Part shown: positions 49,901 through 61,424 of the stretch, in pieces | Layout: every line of letters begins with the position of its first letter | Position numbering within the stretch: position 1 is the stretch's first letter | Source of the DNA: Anseranas semipalmata | Lineage: Eukaryota > Chordata > Aves > Anseriformes > Anseranatidae | Assembly (NCBI GenBank): GCA_013399115.1 | Contig: VXAA01000927.1 | Coordinates: 242,138-306,137 of the forward strand | Direction: 5' to 3' | Length of the DNA stretch: 64,000 bases | Translations under genes and position numbers: made by a program | Notes under the pieces: model-generated | Told to the model about the DNA's origin: nothing | The model's input: only the letters and a program-made list of their open reading frames with translations | The model's database searches: none

Positions 49901-52900
49901 AGTGTGGTGGGTGGGGGGTCTTCCTCAAAGCTGAGTTCGAACGTGTCTGAAGCTGAAGAGCGCCTAGAACCCAACTGTTACTTCCTTGGTGAGTAATCTA
50001 ACTGACAAGGAAGTCTACTGGTTGTTTTTTTTCCCCTGTGCATGTTGCTGAAGACATACATGACTAACCAAGTGATTCATCTTTGTTGGAATATTTCTTC
50101 CCCATTGATTTCTGCAGCGATGTCATGTTACGTTTTTGTGCCTGAACGGCTTCCCCTGGCAGCAGATGGTGATATCAGCACCTCAGCTAGTAGACTACTA
50201 TGAACTCATTGCAAAGAAATCCCTGAAAAAGGAGAGAACAAACGCTTCAGGAAAATACTTTGTTTTTCAGCATGTGAAATAACAGAAAAAAGAATTTGGG
50301 AAATGACTGGCTAAGTGCATCTCATTTGAAACTTAGTACGAAGCCTTCAGACTACCTACATTAGTTCTCGTAGGTCGTTTAGAATTAGGGCTGCTTCAGA
50401 CAGCTAAAACTGCTTTTGAAATGTTACGTACCAGCCTTCCAGTCCTTGTTACCTGAGTAGCACAGAGAGACAAAAAGATGTTAATTCCTTTTATTATACA
50501 GACACGACAGGACTTAATTTGTTCTTTTAATTGCTGCAAGCTTAAAAAAGTAGCTAAAAAAGATGGAAAGTATATTTTACAGTGCAACAGAAATTGTTTC
50601 TACCTCATGCAGTGTCTGCAGGACAGCACGATGATAGGCTTTAAAGCAGATGTTATTTTGCTCGACATCCAGGCAAGTGGCAGCCTGGATAGATGATGGC
50701 ATATAATACCTTAGCACTTAAGCTTTCAGTATCGGCCTGTTTTTGTGTGTGTTCTTTCAGTTTTTGGTTTGTTTATTTGTTTTTAAAATATATGATCCCT
50801 CTGATATATTTTTGCACTTGTGATAACTGAAGGTGCAGAGACAGGAGAGGAAAGAGTTTCTTCCAGGTACTGGCAGGCTGATGGGGAAGGCTGTGTGAGT
50901 GTCAGAGCTTGTTGCATGGCTTATGGAGCTTGTAATTCTGCATTCATTTGCTGCTCAGTTCTGCAGCTGCATCATATTGCTGCTGTTAACTGACTGTTGG
51001 ACCCCTAGAATTAAAGCTGCTGTTGCTTTCCTTGTAAAGCTGTGCAATTAAAGAGGATCTGGACACTTGATAAGGCATCTTTTGAGAGACTGAGAATGAC
51101 CTATTAGAAAGATCATGCTTGGACAAAGGGAGATTATTTTCTTTGAATTTCTTTAGATAAAAACGTGAGTGGATACTAGTAGGATTTGCAGGAAGTTGTA
51201 CTGCTTATGACAAGTTATATACTTCTGTTATAAATGTTATAAAGCTAGATCCTAGCTTCAAAACCCCTTGGCACAGAGATGAGTAAAACCTAAATGAAGT
51301 CAGGAAGTTCTGGGGAGTAGGTACTTCCTCTAGAAGTTCTGGGTTACAGGGGAGGTACCCAACCATTACAAGGTACGTAGCCAGAAAAGTGGGAGGGAAG
51401 CAGTGATAGAGAAGGAATGTAGAACAGAAGAGTTCACAAAAACGTTTATATAGAGAAAGGAAGAAAGACTGAAAGAGGGCAAGTGGAAGAACCTGAGCTC
51501 ATGTGACGTAGAAACGTGCGTGAGCTTTTGCTCGTGTGAATAGAACTTATGCTTACCAGTAACCTGTGATTTGAAGGAAAGTCATATGTGTGTTACATCC
51601 TCCTATATGCCAGGAAGGAACAAAACAGGCCCTGCAGTGTATTCCCCAAGCGTAACATTCCAAAAAATTCCAGGCCTTCCTGCTTTACCCGGAACAGTGT
51701 CTGGTTCAGCTTCCCCCTGCCACAGTGGATACCACCATCACTGGTGGATGCCATCCATGCCAGGGATGAGATAAAGTGAAGAAATTAGAGTCTGGGTTCT
51801 GATTTGCAGGTAGCAGAATCACTGTGTGCAAGGTGTCAGATGCCTGCGGTATCAGACTGAGGAAGAAATTTCATCTGAGTCGGCTGCGGGAGCTACGTGG
51901 CATCTAAATCTAAGCGTGGATCAAGTGTCTCTGGTCGTCAAAGCCACACTTTGTTTACTTTTGGCCTAACAGGAGTCCTTGAATATTTCAGCAGCGAAAG
52001 CAGTTGTGACACTTGATATTCCGTGGGCAGGCGGCCACAAAATTTTCATCTTATGAATTTATGCTGAGCAGGTTCAGGGGGCAACGCTGACAAAAAGGGA
52101 AATAAATAGATTGTGTTTTAATACTTGGAGCCTGTGACTGGTGTGAAGAAACAATGTGGTGATTGGATTTTGTTCTTTTCATCTCGGGCTCATATTCCAC
52201 GCCCTAGTGTATGTGTGCTTCGAGGGGAGGGGGAAAGACAAATTCCTGTGGAACAGATCATTGAGATAGTTGTGCCAGATATACTCAATGCAAGCTTTGA
52301 GAAATAATTTATCACTGGAACGTCTCTTGCATCTAGTGGAGCTGTTCCAGGACTTTTGCAGGTCAGAAGTACAGCTCAAACCATTCCAGCAGGTCATTCC
52401 GGAGACAGGGATCTGGAACTACCAGCTATAACATTTAACTTCTACTATTGCAATGAGAACTTTTAAGAAGGTGATCGTACAGGTGATCAAGACTCCAGCT
52501 CTAATAATTGTGCTCTGAAAACACTTTGTGCTGGGTTTGCTCACTCTGAGGGATGCCAGCGGGCTGCCGAGTGTGTCAGCAGTGGTGTTGTGTACATTCA
52601 CATACAGCAGTCCCTTACGCAACCAGTCTGTGGTAGCGTATCTGCTGAAGCCTTTAGATTTTCTTTTAGTTGCACTGTGAGATTTTGTCTGGCAGCAAGA
52701 GAACTACTCATAGCTGGGTCTCAGCATTCTAGCCTGTAACAAAATTTCTCTGGTTGGGTTAAAATTTACATAGTGCCTACAGCATTTTTGCTGCGTGCAA
52801 TGAAATTATATACTTCCTGGAACGATGCTCTTTCCAGGTGGTATTTCTAGGAAGATTCCTTTCCTTTCCCTACAAATAATGGTAAAACTGTAAGAAAACT

Positions 52901-53801
52901 TCAAATTGGTTCTGACTCAAGAGTTTCAACCCCAACACGTTAGGTAATCAAATGTCACATTATTGTATTGTCAACATGGTGAGACCTTTTCCTCTGATCT
53001 ATTACCTCACGTGACCCAGAAGCCATGTAGAGAATTTGGGAAGCAGAGGTAAAATGCTATAAATTTTGCATTACTCCACGTCATAAGTCTCTTAATTTAT
53101 TTACACTCTGCTGACCCGCAACCCCAGCTCTGCATGCTAAACAAAAATTCATGCACAGCATTGTGCCCAAGTCTTATAAGACCTGTATCGTGAAGTCAAC
53201 ACCAGAAACTAAACATCGCCTTCTTCACAGTAAGAGGAGTGAAAATGCTTTTCAAGTAAATAGCTAAATAAATTAGAAATAGCTGTTTTACTGGTCTATT
53301 TTAATTTGCTTTAGATGTGCTTAAGAGTTGTTACGTGGATGTTCTACGTTGTGGTGGCCCCAGGATCTATAACTAGACAAATCTGAAAGTGTTTGAACGT
53401 ATAGCTTCTTTTATTTTGATAAATCTTTGGCTTTCAGCTAGCAGAAAGGCTTAACAAGCTTTTTCAAGAATTGTTAATGTATCTTTTTGCTTTCAGACTA
53501 TATGGCTGTTGTCTGAATATTTTTAAATTACAGAGAGGAGCATAGCACCTGGCGTATTTATTTCTGTACTGACCTTTATTTTTATACCACCCTTATTAAA
53601 ACAGTAAATGAACAAGAAAGATAATCAAAGGCCAGTAAAAAGTCTACAGAGCAAATGGGACAAATAATTAAGTGCTCCAGTTTTTCCATAAAGCTAAAAA
53701 TGCAGTGTTGCCTGGTTAGTACCAGCATCGTGTGTAGAGACAGACTTTTAAAATCTAAACTTGGAGAGTAGAGCAAGTCAAGAAGGGACTTGTCATTTGC
53801 T

Positions 53802-53814
53802 CTTTTTNTTTTTT

Positions 53815-53847
<33 letters not shown>
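53802..53847. repeat. Long poly-T tract with an unresolved base
   Basis: A run of about 46 bases is nearly all T, broken only by n (53808) and one C (53816). True length is uncertain. In reverse orientation this could be a poly-A tail, but no retrocopy was recognised upstream on the minus strand. Confidence 0.9.
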
Positions 53848-53852
<5 letters not shown>

Positions 53853-55155
53853 AGTGGGGGGAGTTCCTTGTGTTCATGCTCTGTTTCCATCACATGAAAG
53901 CTTTTGGCCTGTGCAAGTCATTACAATTCATTACAGTTTCCCGAAGCGTTTCATGATTGTTTGCAAATCTGCAGGCTTCCTCCCTGGCTGACCTGCAATA
54001 TGAGCCATTCTGTACCCTCTGAGTAGCTTAAACATTAGGTATTCTTGGCTTTAGTTTCCTACCTACTTCTCTTTCAAACCCTTGTTTATTATAAGCAAAG
54101 CTAATTTAAGTCTGCAGGCGCTAATTTTTGAAGTATATTTCTGTTTAAGCTTAATGCCAATAGCAAGTACTTCTCCCAGCTTTGGGAAACGGGTGGTACT
54201 CTGGAACCACAATCCTGGTGCGTGTCGGACTCCTGTGCACCAAGTGGGACACCGCTGACCTCTTTCTTCCGCTTGCTTACCTGCTAGCAGCGTGCTTTGG
54301 TTGTAATGTGTGTACCAGGAACTAAGGGGCATGAGCTGAAGTAGCTTCCATTGTAGTCTACGCTACAGTTTCTGGGACAGCCCCGTTTCCCTGAATTTGA
54401 GGTCATATCAGCAAAAGCTTCTTAATGCAGGTTCAAATACAGGCTGTTCTGGGAAGGAGGTCCCCGAGAGCTAACATAACCTCTATCCACATGGCTCCTG
54501 AATTTCTGGCCTTGTTTCATGGCAATATTTGTGAAACCGGGACAAATGCTGTGGAATTTTCAGGGAAGTAATGGGTAAAAATGTTCTTAGAAGTAACTGA
54601 ATTGAAGCCAAGGTGTGACAGACTTCCTGGATGAGCAAAGAGCAGTAGTTGAAGGGAAGAATGGGGTTTGCTTGAGGAACTGTTGGCACCATTGGCTTGT
54701 GAAAGCTATGGTGTGATTTGTGTGTTTCTCAAACTTGTCAAGTAAGTGACTACAGACAGTGAGTGTATTTGTCAGTCTGTTTCTTTAGGAAGAGTATCTG
54801 GAGAATGTTTTTTGAATGTGTAACACGGTATAGGATATTAACTCGCTCTGTGGAAGTTGTAGTTAGTTTAGGATCACCTGGCTAATCTCACAGGAGGGAT
54901 ATTTTTGAGGGTGTAGTGGTAGATACAGAGCTTCGTCTGCCTGTTGAGAGCACTAAATGTTTGACTTACAGACTGTAGTTTATGCTGGTTAAATTACTCC
55001 AAAGACATGATAAATGAGAGCTGAAGGGAAAACAATATTTAGACAATTTCGTAATGCCTTGATCTTTTAAAATCAGTACTGTGTTCTGGGTTTTTGCTTT
55101 TCCACGTTCAGCAGTACAAGGTCTCCCGTTCCAAGTGTTCAGCTGCTTACTGCAG

Positions 55156-55194
55156 GCTTCGGGAGCCGGCGGCCGCGCAGAGCTCCCTGCTCAG
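55156..55194 (+). other. Candidate 39-nt in-frame cassette exon in TMCC3 intron 1
   Basis: GCTGCTTACTGCAG (acceptor, ends 55155) and CAG|GTACGG (donor at 55195) enclose 39 bases. In phase 0 these read ASGAGGRAELPAQ without a stop. TMCC3 exon 1 ends in phase 0, so inclusion would insert 13 residues without shifting the frame. The segment is CpG-rich and contains a GCGGCCGC site, unlike its AT-rich flanks. Splice motifs of this quality arise by chance in long introns, so this is a hypothesis. Confidence 0.25.
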
Positions 55195-57572
55195 GTACGG
55201 AGCCTGGCTCAGCGCGGTGCCAATAACTGTGCTCTGACTCCAGGGACAGCAGGACTCGTGGCTGCTTCCTTCCCATTGCACTGCGCTTTGTTCCTTTTTC
55301 TTCTGTGCTGTTGCTATGACTGAATATGGTAACATGTTTATAAATCTTTTACACCAAAGCCAACCATGTGACAAAGCATATCCCTTTAGACTGTCTGAAT
55401 AGAAACTGGAGAGAAGAAAAATGAGTCTGTTCAGAAAGCTCAAAGGAGAGGGAAGCAGGCAGGTCAGAAACGAAGCCACAACCAATATTCCATTCCTGAC
55501 CAAATCATATTGGTGAATAGGCTGCAAACATCTCCACAGCTCTAAAAATAGAAAAATCTAATATAAGTTTAATATGTAGGAGCCAGCATTTTGGAAACTG
55601 GTGTTTGTGTCTATAGAGCATTGAGAAATGCTCAGTGTTTAGCTTGAATGGCTGCTGAACACATGCAATTTTCTGTCGATAATTTCTGTTGAACACTCTG
55701 AATTCCGATTATGCACTGCTTTAAAAAGACCATCGGGCTTAGTGCAGTGTTTTATGGCTTAATAACGTTATATTGGGAAGGTAGGTACAGAGTCATATGA
55801 CTGAACTTCTGTATCCTGCTTTAAATAGATCTGTTGTGCTGTGCCGACCAAAGAACACGGGCAACAAACTTCCTGAGTTGGGTGGCCTGTGGCTTCATCC
55901 TGACATGTTGTAATGAGACGAGTGCAACTGTTATACTATGTTATGTTAAGCTGTGAGAGTAGCTTGAAAGGTGCTCTCCTAATCCCCTCTAGCGAGGTCA
56001 GGGACATAGTGAGTTTCAATGACCTGGAAGTTAACTATTAAGAAAACTCTGAACATCTTCTGTTGTTTCCATCCATTTCACAGAGGAGTTGATCGGGGCA
56101 CTCTGTGACTCAGGTCCTGGAAGGTATAAGCCACGGATGGTGAGCATTTGTGTGACAAGTTGACCAAGTGGAAAAGCAGTAGCATCTGCTCGTCAGAAGT
56201 ACGTGCTAGCCTGGTCTAGCTAACAAAGGTTATGGCTATGTGAGAATCTGAAATATCTTTTTGCTTCATCAGGTTTTTGTTAGATATAATATGAATAACT
56301 CCTGTTATTACCATTTCTGCTCAGACAATATAGGCAGCTTAATGTTTCTTACTAGCAAATGAAGCTTACCTCCAATGCTGGAGGAGATTCTTGGGGTAAA
56401 ACACAGGTCTACACTGATGACAAACTTGAAAATTGTGTCTTTATTGCATGCATTTATACCACTTGACTTAACAATCACTGGCTTTAATAATAGACACTAC
56501 TGAGGACGTAGCAAAATCTGTTCTGTTAAGATTGTATTTTGTTAATTAAGCAATATTATCAGTTGTGTCAAGTATCCATTTAAATTGAGATGTATGGATT
56601 GCATAAAATCATGTGCTTTGGATTTTGTAGTATCCAGAATAAACACCTGTTATTTGTGTGGTGTAATGTAAATCATCCCTAATGCTTTAAAAAGCCAGAC
56701 TGTTCTATGATGGTCTTAATTTCCCTATATCTCCTTCCATGAAGCTCTTAAGAAACATTAATGCATAGTTTAGCAGTTTTTGTAATTCTTGGCAAATACT
56801 GTGCTAGGTAAAGTATATCCCAGATAAAAAGCACAATTAAACTCATTTCAGATAAAAAGATGAAATTGCAAACATTAGAGCAAAAGCTAGATGATAAGAG
56901 GAAAGATAACTGAAAGGAAAAATGCACAAACTCAGAGCATGAATAAGCACGTGGCTGTCAATGTAGATACTCCTGTAGCAAGCTGTACTTATTTTTATGT
57001 ATGTGAAGTCCTTAGAATACTGCAGTACAGTTGACAAGTGCTAGGATTTTCTCTTCCAAAAAAATCTATTTGATCAGCCAGAGGTCCTTGCTAATATGAA
57101 TTGGCAAGTTTGCCAGTTTTGTCTCTAGACTCTTACAGTTAGCATTGTGCCTGGCCGTATGAACATCTTTATAAAGTAAACCTCTCTGAACTTCAGTTAT
57201 GTTTTATCAAAAATTATTTGAAGAAATGTTATCATTACCCGAGACATTATCCCAGAACAATTACCCGTTGTGTAGTATTGCCCTGTCGGGTTACATCAAC
57301 AATCCCTCTGACACCACCTCTGGAGGGCTAGGATGGAACAGCCAGGACATCTTTAATGATGCTGAGATCCAAATTAAATTGTGACTCTTCATCCCCTCTG
57401 TCCTCCTAGACAGAGTTTTAACAAAAATACAAAACCTGAAAGGCCTCGAATATGACGGGGGTCCTGCAGCACTGACCTGAAGGCAAGAAAGGAGTAAAAG
57501 CAGCAGAGGCTGCAGCGCCATCGCTGCTCACCGTTTCCTTTTGTGACCCTTTACCTTGGATTGCTGCTGTTG

Positions 57573-57589
57573 TTTTTTTTTTTTTTTTT
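57573..57589. repeat. Poly-T tract
   Basis: A run of 17 T ends in CAG, resembling a splice acceptor. The frame beyond it is closed quickly by stops. Confidence 0.85.
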
Positions 57590-59710
57590 CAGCCCTGCTG
57601 TCTACTATGATAGGTCTTGACTAAATCTGTGCTGCAATGAGCACAATTTCGCTTAAATATATTAATGTATAAAAGGAGTTGCGTAAAATTAGTCTATAAT
57701 ATTTTATCGACCTTCTCAATTTGAATATCTAAGATAAGCATTTTTAATTTCACTGTATTAACTGACTTTTAGATTAGCAGCATGGTTTTAGCAGATTACG
57801 ACCGACCAATTTGGACGCAGTTTTTCTACGGAATCTGTTTCCTATCCTGCTCTGTGCAGTTTCACGTGCTGTGCAACTGTACAGTTTGAGCCCTTTCCAG
57901 TAGTCTGTTGAACAAAGTCGCTACTGTTACATGCCTCCAATCCTAATCTCCCAGTCCTGTGGTTGGGAACAGTTCTCGTGCTGGGTGGCAGAGAGAGGGC
58001 AGTGTGTTGGGTTTTGTCTGTTTGGTTTTTTAGTTAGTTTCTGAGCACTGAGTTTGTGCCTAAATTTTGTGCATAATATGTGTTCTCTGTGTGTTTATAC
58101 TGCAAAAAGAGACGTTCGTCAAACGTGCCCTGCAGTCGGGGTGGAAGGAGTGAGCTTTGTAATGAGCCTTCAGTATCCGCGGGAGTTTGTTCCACCCTTG
58201 ACATTTGAGGTCTGGCCAAGCAGCGAGAGATGTGTGTTCAGTCTGCAAACATCTCTGCGAGGAAAGCCCGCGTCTGTTTGCCAGCCCTGCCCGGGCAGTG
58301 CGTAGCAGTTACCGCTCCGGCTTCTTTGAAACGACCCTGGAGGCTTTGTACCACGCTCTCAAAGTTCTGTGAATCCTGGTCGTTTAAACAATAGTTTCTT
58401 CCTTTATCCCTGAAACTTAAAAAGCCGTGATTAACACTTTTGTTATAAATAACATGGTGGCATAAGTATAATTAAGCCTAGTTTATCTTCTGAAATTGTC
58501 TGAATTGCTATCTCAAGTTAATTCAGTTCAATAAATCTAGCTAATTGGGGATGTGTCCTCTCAGGATATGAATATTTTTGAGACTAGATAAACGCTTTGC
58601 TGTAGGGTTTTATTCCTCTCTAATTGGGTGAATCTCGTTGATTTCATTTTTTGTTGGACCAGCCTTCTGCATTTCAATTTTTTAATTAATTGATGTTATC
58701 ATACTGGCTCGTGGAACTTCTCTACAGTACAGTTTCTCTCACAGGTTGAGATATCTTCTGTAATGTACATTAGTATTTGAAGTGTATGGGGTATACAGAA
58801 CAGTGAAAAGAAAAGGAAAAAAACGGAGTATGGAGATGACCCATCTCTTAGCACTAGTCGTGGGTTATTTTAGTTCACGAGATTGAGTATCCAATAAAAT
58901 TGATATAACAGTCCTAGCTGAACTTGGTTCGGGGAGAAAAGACTGACAGGAAAACAAAAAAAACCCCACACCCTTTTATTGGACATGACTCAACCCAGTA
59001 TGAACCGATAAGCATTTTAAAACATTGTGTGAGAAATTTGTCAAAATCATGTGCTATAAACAATGTTTTAATGTCTGGTGGTTCCTTCAAGACACTGAAC
59101 CTAACGGTTTATTTAAAATTTGTTGTACTTGTACAAGGTTTTTCTTCCATTGCAACTACCAAGTAGGCAATTAGTGCAGCAAATATACTGATTGATGCAT
59201 TGCTAATTGTGGCCCGTGCATGGAATCGGAACGTTTCTGTGATTGTGTTGACCTTTTGGCAGTCTATATAAAGTGAGCAGGATGACTTCCATCATGGGTC
59301 CCTAAAATAGAGTTGTTTATTGGCTGAAAATTATCATCTTCATCACTTTAGAGCTATTTGTCAGCTCAGGTAAAATTTCCTGAACACCTTTCACCAGGAG
59401 AAGAGATTTAAATCTACACATGCAGGAGGGTAGAAGGTGCTGCCTACATGCGTCTAGGAATCAAAGGAGTTGCAAAATGTGTCAAATTTGGCACCTTCTT
59501 CAGCACTGGGGGATGCAAGCCATAACTGGGTGTAAGAAGTGTGTAAGCATACAAATAGTATTTGAAGACATTTGCTCTAGAATAAGGAGAACAGTTGAAG
59601 TTGCTCTCCAAATTTGATTAGTTCTCATAAATGGCAATCATTGCTTGTGACCCTGTTTAGTAGCAGAGTTCCAGAGGCAGAAAACCTTGTTCCATTGCAT
59701 CCTACTTTTC

Positions 59711-59741
59711 AAAAAAAAAACCAAACAAACAAACAAAAAAA
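59711..59741. repeat. (AAAC)n microsatellite with A-run
   Basis: Ten A, then CCAAACAAACAAAC and a further A-run. Confidence 0.85.
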
Positions 59742-60290
59742 CAGTTGTTTTATCTTAGCTTGGGTGACAATGTTTCATATTCTTCCAGGAAGGAGATATG
59801 CAGTAAGTACTGGCTAGGGAAGAAACTGTTGCTATGTTGCCTGGTGTTTTGTATTACCCCATCAGTAAAAAGAAAGGGAAAGATTTTGGCATTTTAAAAA
59901 AGAAATGTAAGCAAGAAAATGCTTTAAAGTCCTGTTGTTGTGGTCTTCAGGAGATGGAAGGTTAAATCTGTTGAATCTGCAGAGATTTTTGGCACTTACT
60001 ATGCTGCAATTAAGATGTTTTCTCCAGAGTTTATTCAGGGCACTGTTAATCAGTTATGTACAGTAGCTTAAAATACTGCTATTGCAGCAGTGTTTTTGAA
60101 TAACAAATGACCCATATAGTAATGCATCTGTGTGATTGCAGTTTTAGTTGTCATTATTCTTGCATAATACATTTTTGATAATAAAAATTATTGTAAACAT
60201 TTTTTAAGTAGGCTTTCAAATAAAACCTTGTCTCTCTCTTTATTTTCTGGGGTTGTCCTCTTTTTTTCCTCCTCCCTTTCCTTCTTTCAG

Positions 60291-60509
60291 TACAGGCAGA
60301 TGATGAAATGTGGCCCAGTCTCCCTGCAGTTGTCTGCCTTTGGCCTCACTTATGGTCTGGGGTACAAATACAAGCCTTTGATGTCAGGTCTGGGAACACA
60401 ACTGAACAAATGTACTTCATGTGTGTGTAATGTGACAAAGAGCAAAAGCTTGCTTGTTTATATAAGTGAGCTTTCAAAAATAAAGTTACTTCGTCAAGAT
60501 GCGTACTAG
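60291..60509 (+). other. Strong acceptor followed by a 72-codon open frame
   Basis: The longest pyrimidine tract of the intron (about 60251-60288, with CCTCCTCCCTTTCCTTCTTTCAG-like content) ends in CAG at 60290. From there a phase-0 frame begins YRQMMKCGPVSLQLSAFGLT and stays open to TAG at 60507-60509; AATAAA overlaps its end (60479). The arrangement would suit an alternative terminal exon joined to TMCC3 exon 1. An internal donor (CAG|GTCTGG at 60388) is also present, which would give a 97-base, frame-shifting exon. The peptide matches nothing known to me. Confidence 0.22.
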
Positions 60510-61409
60510 CTCTTACAGAGAGATAAACAGAATGCTCTTCAAAACGGAGAAACTTTCCAGGAGTTCCCGTAATAACGAAAACTGACATCTAAGCTTCTTC
60601 TCAGGCAGCCCGTGGCTGTCAGTCGCGCAGCGTAGTGAAGCAGACTGTATCTTCTGCTTAGACCTTCATGTCGAAAATGAACTAAAAGTCCTCTGCATAG
60701 GCCGAACTGATGTAACTGAAACGTTCTTCTGAGGTTTTACTTCAGCAGCCCAGAGTGCTGAGAAGGAAAGGAGGGAAGAAAGGAAGAAAAAGCAGGCTCC
60801 TTTAAGTAAGTGGCTCGGTTCACGTACAGGACAAGATGTGATTGTTTGTATGCTCAGGATGTGCTGCTGCAACATTAACGCAAATGAAAAGATCTCATGC
60901 GTGATGGAGCTATTGTTCTATTGTTTATAAGTGGAAGTTTTGCAGTGCTTAAAACAAACAAAATACCCGTGTCTTGGGTCTTTTGCACACGATGGTCACT
61001 CTGTCAGGGTTTGAAGTGTTTTGTCTCTGAATGGTGGTACTTCCAAATTCCCTGCTACTGTTCAGTCTTGATGTTCCTGTGACAAAATCGGTTTTATATA
61101 GGTGTTGCTGGCTCAGAGCAATAAAAAGTCATGAATTAGACTTCCTAAAATCAATGTTGGGTTGTGCTTTTGATTTTTGTGCATCTGTAAATCACTTTTT
61201 TTTTTTTTTAATTTCCATGATGTTGTCTATGTTTTTGGAGAAGGATGACTTTGTTGGTTGTTGACTATTAAGTTAGATATAGATGCTATTTCTCTCTAAC
61301 TGATGACACAAAACTTTCAGTAATGTTCCCTGAGAACGTCTCGTATGATTGCACACTTCCAGGAGCTGGGATTGCAGGAGATGTCTAGACAATCTGACTA
61401 GCAATTAAA

Positions 61410-61424
61410 TAAAAAAAAAAAAAA
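61410..61424. repeat. Poly-A tract
   Basis: A run of A follows ATTAAAT. It has no target-site duplication or retrocopy that I could identify. Confidence 0.8.

Larger units (their letters stand above)
36830..55140. other. TMCC3: TMCC3 intron 1, middle part
   Basis: No coding exon is recognised. Contents are a SINE-like remnant (about 39369-39480), (TG)n at 41069-41089, a CpG-bearing patch near 41390-41550, and the TA/CATA inverted repeat at 43891-43970. There is also poly-A at about 48559-48573, a CpG-bearing strip at about 49580-49660, and the long poly-T with an unresolved base at 53802-53847. Long stretches such as 44000-47000 show nothing beyond ordinary intron. Confidence 0.5.

Noticed and set aside
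53802..53893. Poly-T read as a reverse poly-A tail of a minus-strand retrocopy
   Set aside because: The minus-strand frame before it (53582-53893) is just a Lys run plus unrelated sequence; no parent gene was recognised.
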